64,000 bases of DNA, from NCBI GenBank assembly GCA_004352715.1, contig SCFE01000049.1, positions 1,174,533 to 1,238,532 on the forward strand. Direction: 5' to 3'. Source of the DNA: Hofstenia miamia. Its lineage: Eukaryota; Xenacoelomorpha; Acoela. A program made the translations under genes and the position numbers. The notes under the pieces are model-generated. The model searched no databases. It was not told the DNA's origin and worked only from the letters and a program-made list of their open reading frames with translations. Shown piece after piece: positions 59,883-64,000 of this stretch. Every line of letters begins with the position of its first letter. The first letter of the stretch is position 1.

Positions 59883-61703
59883 GATTTTGTATGGCAATTG
59901 ATTTTTCTCTGTATTGATTACTATGAATATCTGCTGAAATGTTGTATTTGCTACTCTTATTGGTACATCTTGCAGTTGCCCTGTAACATCTATGTAGTCT
60001 CCAGATGCATTTATTAGTCTATTTTTCTCATTATTCAAATATTTCCTTTCAAATCCTATTTTTGCTGCACAATCGTCAGTTATTATCAATATAACTGCTC
60101 CTGTATCTATCATAGCATTGACTATAACTCCATTAATTACAACTGTTATTTTATTAGTTTTCATTAGGTCTGTGATTATTAGCATGGGCACTTGTTTTAT
60201 CAGAGATGGCACTCCCTCTAGTCTAAAGCATCCATTTCTGTAGATTCATTTTCTTCACTGTCTTCCTGTTCTTCTTCATTTTCAATTAAATCCTCTTCAT
60301 CAAAATGTGTCTCTTCTTCTTTATTTCAATTAATTGCAATATCTTTTCATATGTACTTTGTTGCCACACATCTGGCATTTAAGGTCCTTCTGTTTTATTT
60401 GTTTGATTTTTCCCTCCTTGTGTTTTATTTTTATCATTTCCTCTTCTGATTTCTTAATCAATGCTTTCCTATTGACTTGCTAACCATAGGCATTGTGTTA
60501 TTTATTACTGGCTTTCCTATCATTGACTTTTCATTGATCCTCACATTGTTTCCCATTGTTATTTGTAATGTGAGTCCTTTTCTAATCATTTTGTTTAGTG
60601 AGTCATCCACATTGCATTTAATTTGAAATTGTTGACATATTGTTTCTGGTAGGCCTTTGCAAATGTGTGAGAATAAATTGTATTTTGAATATGTTTGCTC
60701 TCTTGAACTGAGTTTTAGTAACCTTTCTACTTGCAACATATAATTTCTTAAGTTGTCTCTGTTATTCATCCTCATTCCATATTGACTCTTGAAAATTTCA
60801 TTGTTGTAGTATTGTTGGTACTCTCCTATACAATTTTCTTGTACTTGCTTTGTTATGTTTTCTACTAATTTTTCTATGAATTCTTCTTCAGTTTGACTTT
60901 ACATGTACATGACCATCAGTGTGTCTCTCTGAGGTATGTCTTTGTCTAACTTTTGAGACTTTTCAATTATAACATTTTCTATTGTTTTGAACCTTTTCAC
61001 CTCCTTTCTCTTCATTATTTAGTAACATTAACCATATCTCATCTTTTAAGTTATTGATTTCTAACTCTTTGTTCATATTCTCTTCTCTAAGGTTTACATT
61101 TTCCTCATGTAACTCACTCATCAGTCATTGTAACCTTTCACTCTGAACTTCAATTTCTTTGTTCACTTTGGTTAGTTTCTCTATTTGTTTTTGAAACAAG
61201 TTTCATTGCTCCATCAATCACATACTCGTGTCTTCTATGATTTTATCAATATGTTTTTCTTTTTTGGTATTTGCTGCCTCTACTTCAACCATTCTTTGTG
61301 TTACCTGTTCTATACATATTGTTAACTCCTGACTTTCTTTATTATTGTTTTCTATTATCTTTGTCAATTGAACTATTGTGAGTTCATTGTTTAGTTCACT
61401 GGCTGTAGCATTAGTTCCATCAGAGACATTTCATTTTCATGACTTGTGTTTCTGGGGTTTTTCTCAATTGGGGTTTTTTTTTAGTTTTCACTTTGCTTCT
61501 CATCTTCTTCTTGGAATATACCATTATTATATTTAGCTTTGAGTAATCCTTTGCTGGTTCCTTTCTACTTTTTTGTGCACCTAAGTAAGGTAGTACTTAT
61601 GTTCATTTCTCTCTTCTTTGATTTCATTTCTTTTTGTAAACTGAAGCAATTTTCTTTGCACTAATTCTTGTTTTGGGTTTTTCCACAATAAGGTTTTCTC
61701 CAT
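59883..61703 (-). pseudogene. Gag and N-terminal protease of the Ty3 element
   Basis: A likely gag ATG lies at about 61703 (MEKTLLWKNPKQELVQRK). A coiled-coil stretch follows (LHEENVNLREENMNKELEIN). The capsid-like part has LRNYMLQVERLLKLSSREQT and KYNLFSHICKGLPETICQQF (60458-60775). A CCHC zinc knuckle CQMCGNKVHMKRYC (CX2CX4HX4C) lies near 60333-60376, then an acidic tail. The protease (59874-60212) has the catalytic MIDTGA and IRVANTTFQQIFIVINTE. It stops at a TGA created by the first bases of the nested LTR. Additional stops lie in gag. Confidence 0.82.
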
Positions 61704-61783
61704 ACTTTAAGAAGAAATAACTATCTTGACTCAAATATGTTCTTCCTTTGTTTTTGCTTTAGGATTTTTTTAAATTTCCATTT

Positions 61784-62146
61784 TCATTCTCTTGGGCTTG
61801 TCAGGCGCCTGTCACAGTCACCATGTAGAATCTTGCTAACATTGTTATCTTTCCCTACATATAATAACCCTATAGATATAAGTGTACATGTTAGACCTTG
61901 ATGCATGTGAACAATTAATGCAGTTGGCAATGAAACTAGTTTGTAAGTCAGTTGAAAGTTGAATGATTTACTTACAGGCAATTGATTGATTAACCAATAA
62001 AAATGATATATATAAAACATTAATTTTCTTTCGAGGGTTGATATAACAGTAATAACACTAACTTGTGAATAATGAACGATAGGAAAGCTAGAACAAATAA
62101 AAATCCCTATCCTTACACCTAACATAAAAGCACATTGAGGAATCAA
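61784..62146 (-). CDS. LTR-borne hydrophobic ORF, copy 3 (5' LTR)
   Basis: Begins MIPQCAFMLGVRIGIFICSS and follows the 3' LTR copy closely through GLTCTLISIGLLYVGKDN, then runs into the PBS region because of the 5' LTR deletion. Differences from the 3' LTR copy are mostly non-synonymous, so there is no sign of recent constraint between these two. Confidence 0.3.
   Translation of the reverse strand: MIPQCAFMLGVRIGIFICSSFPIVHYSQVSVITVISTLERKLMFYIYHFYWLINQLPVSKSFNFQLTYKLVSLPTALIVHMHQGLTCTLISIGLLYVGKDNNVSKILHGDCDRRLTSPRE
61804..61823 (-). other. Primer-binding site
   Basis: The minus strand reads TGGTGACTGTGACAGGCGCC immediately after the 5' LTR end (GATTCTACA), with no spacer. TGG pairs with the CCA end of a tRNA; I cannot name the tRNA. 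Confidence 0.75.
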
Positions 62147-62668
62147 TTACTACCAGCTGCACCACACTTTTGAAAGGCTATTGTGTGCAGGCCTTTCCAG
62201 ACTTCCTTTAAATGTAGTTAGGGACCACTGTCAGGATTACTCTAGTGCTTGACCATTTAGCTTTCCATTTAATTAATAAATTAACCTGACAAGATAAAGA
62301 AGTAAATCCAGTGAATTTCGTTTATCACCAAATGGATAAATTGCATTATTTTTATACTGAATAATAGTAAACACTCAAACACTCAGCAAGTACCTGTCTA
62401 ATCAATGTTGTTGATAATTTGTTGATTTCCCAGCTTTGCTTTTCTTTGTCTGCCATCAGTTATGCATATCAGCATTAATTTGCATTTGTGTTTCAGTTTT
62501 TTTATATTTGTCAAACATACTACTGAGCACATTAATATCAAATACTGCTTATAATATTTTTACAAATAATCAAACTAATAATAATCATGTGTGTACAATA
62601 AATTCTTATAATACTTGAGTCTTAGTTCTTTCCATTAACTTGACCATACATGATATGATTATGTTACA
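61824..62668 (-). repeat. 5' LTR of the Ty3 element
   Basis: About 845 bp. Plus-strand ends TGTAGAATCTTGCT and ATTATGTTACA, giving TGT...ACA termini. About 415 bp present in the 3' LTR (about 51816-52230) is missing here. Confidence 0.88.
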
Positions 62669-63690
62669 CTAAATCTTCTAATATTCTTCATAAATTTTAA
62701 AATATAATAATTTGAAAAGGGATTACTTAAATGATTGCCAGTTACCATGGATACTGTTGTGACTCACAAACAAACATCATGGTGCAGAAATTTTCTCAGT
62801 GCTTGTGTGATGTAATTCCTTAGCATTTTAATGCATTGATTGATGTTGTTATAACTGACAAATAAACTAAAGGGATGTTCTCAACCAGGATGCATTAGCT
62901 TATTATAGATCTTACATATACATAACCCTACATGTATAGGTAACTAAATAAACCCTAAGTACATGTGAACAATCAGTATGATTGACAAAAACAAGAAGCC
63001 TAACTGTTTGATTGAAGTGCCACATATAACACTACTTAAACTGGTAATTAATACACACATGTAATATAGTTTAGGACTTGTAGTCACCTCATATGTGTAA
63101 TGGTGTTTATTATAAAACCATAATAATTTGGATCTAAAAAAGTGGGATAGCATAATGTAGCTTTCCAGCTGCTTGATGACATGATTTACTATACTGGATG
63201 AATCAATTGGAAGCTACAATTAACAAAATCCCTAAACCTACAGCTAGCCTAAGAGCACACATGAGCCTCAGCTACCAGCTCCACTGCATTTTGAATATCT
63301 GAATGTTCAGCAGCTCTAAGAATCTCTTTATTGAAATTTGGGGACCCCTTAAGAATGACTCATGTGCTCAGACATTTAGCTTTCCTTTGTAATTAATAAT
63401 CAAACCTGATAATACAACAAAAGAAACCTAGTGAAATTAATTCATCATCAAAATAAATGTATTGTATGCTATTTATAATAATTTTTCATAAACACTTAAA
63501 CAATGAGCATAGACCTGTCAATTAATTCAAATTTGTTTACAATCCTTTTGTCTGCTTTGATTATGCAACATCCTTTCTAATTAGCTGTAGCAATTTTCAG
63601 GTTTTTAATTTTGCAAAAACATTTTGCTGATAACTGAAATTTTGAAACTGCATAAATTGTTTTACAAAAATATAATTATATTGAAACATC
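62669..63690 (-). repeat. LTR-related copy abutting the 5' LTR (R4)
   Basis: Begins CTAAATCTTCTAATATTC, alignable to the LTR start AGAATCTTGCCAACAC, directly at the outer end of the 5' LTR. Later words shared with the nested LTR include GCATTGATTG, ACATGTGAACAATCA, CATTTAGCTTTCC and AGACCTGTCAAT. The right edge is approximate. The LTR-borne ORF is frameshifted and carries a stop here. Confidence 0.65.
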
Positions 63691-63796
63691 CTCTACCAGG
63701 TATTATCAGCATTTGTCTTTTGTTACTTTATAACATTGGCTGTGTACTTGTGGGTAGGGATTTACTAACTTAACACTGCTTTAACTTTTACTGCTT

Positions 63797-64000
63797 TAAA
63801 TTTTACATCAGCTGGTAGTTGTTATTTATCAGCCAGATCATGTGCCTTTTGTGTTGACTAGTTGTTTTCATGTTTATAAATATTGTAAATATGAATTGTA
63901 TATAGGACACCCAAGCATCTGTAAATAGAGAAATAGTTTAACCATGTTCTCTTGTTTGCTAGAATCACTGCTTTTGACACTAAGTCCTCTGGCAAAGTTC
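63797..64000 (+). mobile_element. LTR family B, second copy, cut by the window edge
   Basis: Matches 15820-16055: CATCAGCTGGTAGTTGTT, TATCAGCCAGATCA, GTTGACTAGTTGTTTTCATG, AATAGAGAAATAGTTTAACC and GACACTAAGTCCTCTGGCAA. About 30 bp present in the 15.8 kb copy (GTTGCTCTAGTATATGTTCA onward) is missing here. Whether it is solo or part of a full element lies beyond the window. Confidence 0.8.

Larger units (their letters stand above)
51796..62668 (-). mobile_element. Ty3/gypsy LTR retrotransposon, minus strand, with nested LTR
   Basis: Read on the minus strand, the order is 5' LTR (61824-62668), primer-binding site (61804-61823), gag-protease, nested solo LTR (58542-59878), remainder of protease with RT, RNase H and integrase, an extra ORF, polypurine tract (53002-53011) and 3' LTR (51796-53001). 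RT followed by integrase and a GPF motif identifies Ty3/gypsy. Flanking bases are ATAA and CTAA, a 4-bp target duplication with one mismatch at best. Stops interrupt gag, RT and RNase H, so it is not autonomous. 5' and 3' LTRs differ by a deletion of about 415 bp in the 5' copy, a smaller deletion in the 3' copy, and scattered substitutions. Confidence 0.9.

Noticed and set aside
1-64000. Bacterial-type operons, Shine-Dalgarno sites, riboswitches or terminators
   Set aside because: Introns, LTR and LINE elements and sparse genes show a eukaryotic nuclear sequence; none of these signals was seen.

Overview
The window looks like AT-rich nuclear DNA of an invertebrate animal. The evidence is spliced genes with GT/AG introns, RING/B-box proteins, fibronectin type III domains, a degenerate TTAGGG-like tract and many decayed transposons. 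I cannot name the species; a tunicate or another marine invertebrate is a guess. There are three assembly gaps (6871-7786, 18274-18463, 31277-31363) and one single N (12393).

I can support four host genes. (1) The 3' end of a type I membrane protein (+, 4551-8794) has two FN3 exons and a final transmembrane/tail exon, all joined in phase 1. (2, 3) Two intronless RING/B-box/coiled-coil (TRIM-like) paralogues lie on the minus strand about 10 kb apart (13528-15393 and 25598-27454). Their start-proximal flanks are also similar, which favours DNA duplication over retroposition. (4) A small secreted, beta-helix-like protein (+, 43032-45475) has an intron that has taken in MITEs, telomere-like DNA and a TA microsatellite.

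Most of the rest is mobile DNA. From left to right: a hAT-like relic (about 1.2-3.2 kb), a TA-flanked MITE inside the FN3 gene intron (8.1-8.5 kb), a 0.75-0.8 kb AT-rich tandem duplication (9.4-10.9 kb), a solo LTR of family B (15.8 kb), a Tc1/mariner relic (16.2-16.8 kb), two different LINE fragments (28.4-29.8 and 30.9-31.5 kb), a relic of a recurrent transposon-associated protein (32.2-32.9 kb), an L1/Tx1-like LINE relic (36.5-37.9 kb), a long-TIR element enclosing a duplicated tRNA-like promoter (40.7-41.9 kb), and two Harbinger-like MITEs (44.5-44.9 kb). A Tigger/pogo element (48506-50749) splits an older minus-strand coding relic.

The right-hand 12 kb is a nearly complete minus-strand Ty3/gypsy element (51796-62668). 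It has a 5' LTR, an abutting primer-binding site, gag with a CCHC knuckle, protease, RT/RNase H, integrase with a GPF motif, an extra repeat-bearing 3' ORF, a polypurine tract and a 3' LTR. A solo LTR of the same family sits inside its protease coding region with a 4-bp ATAT target duplication. Two further LTR-related copies lie at 53.7-54.3 kb and directly abutting the 5' LTR. The best candidate for something undescribed is a small hydrophobic reading frame carried inside the LTRs themselves. It is open in three copies and frameshifted in a fourth.
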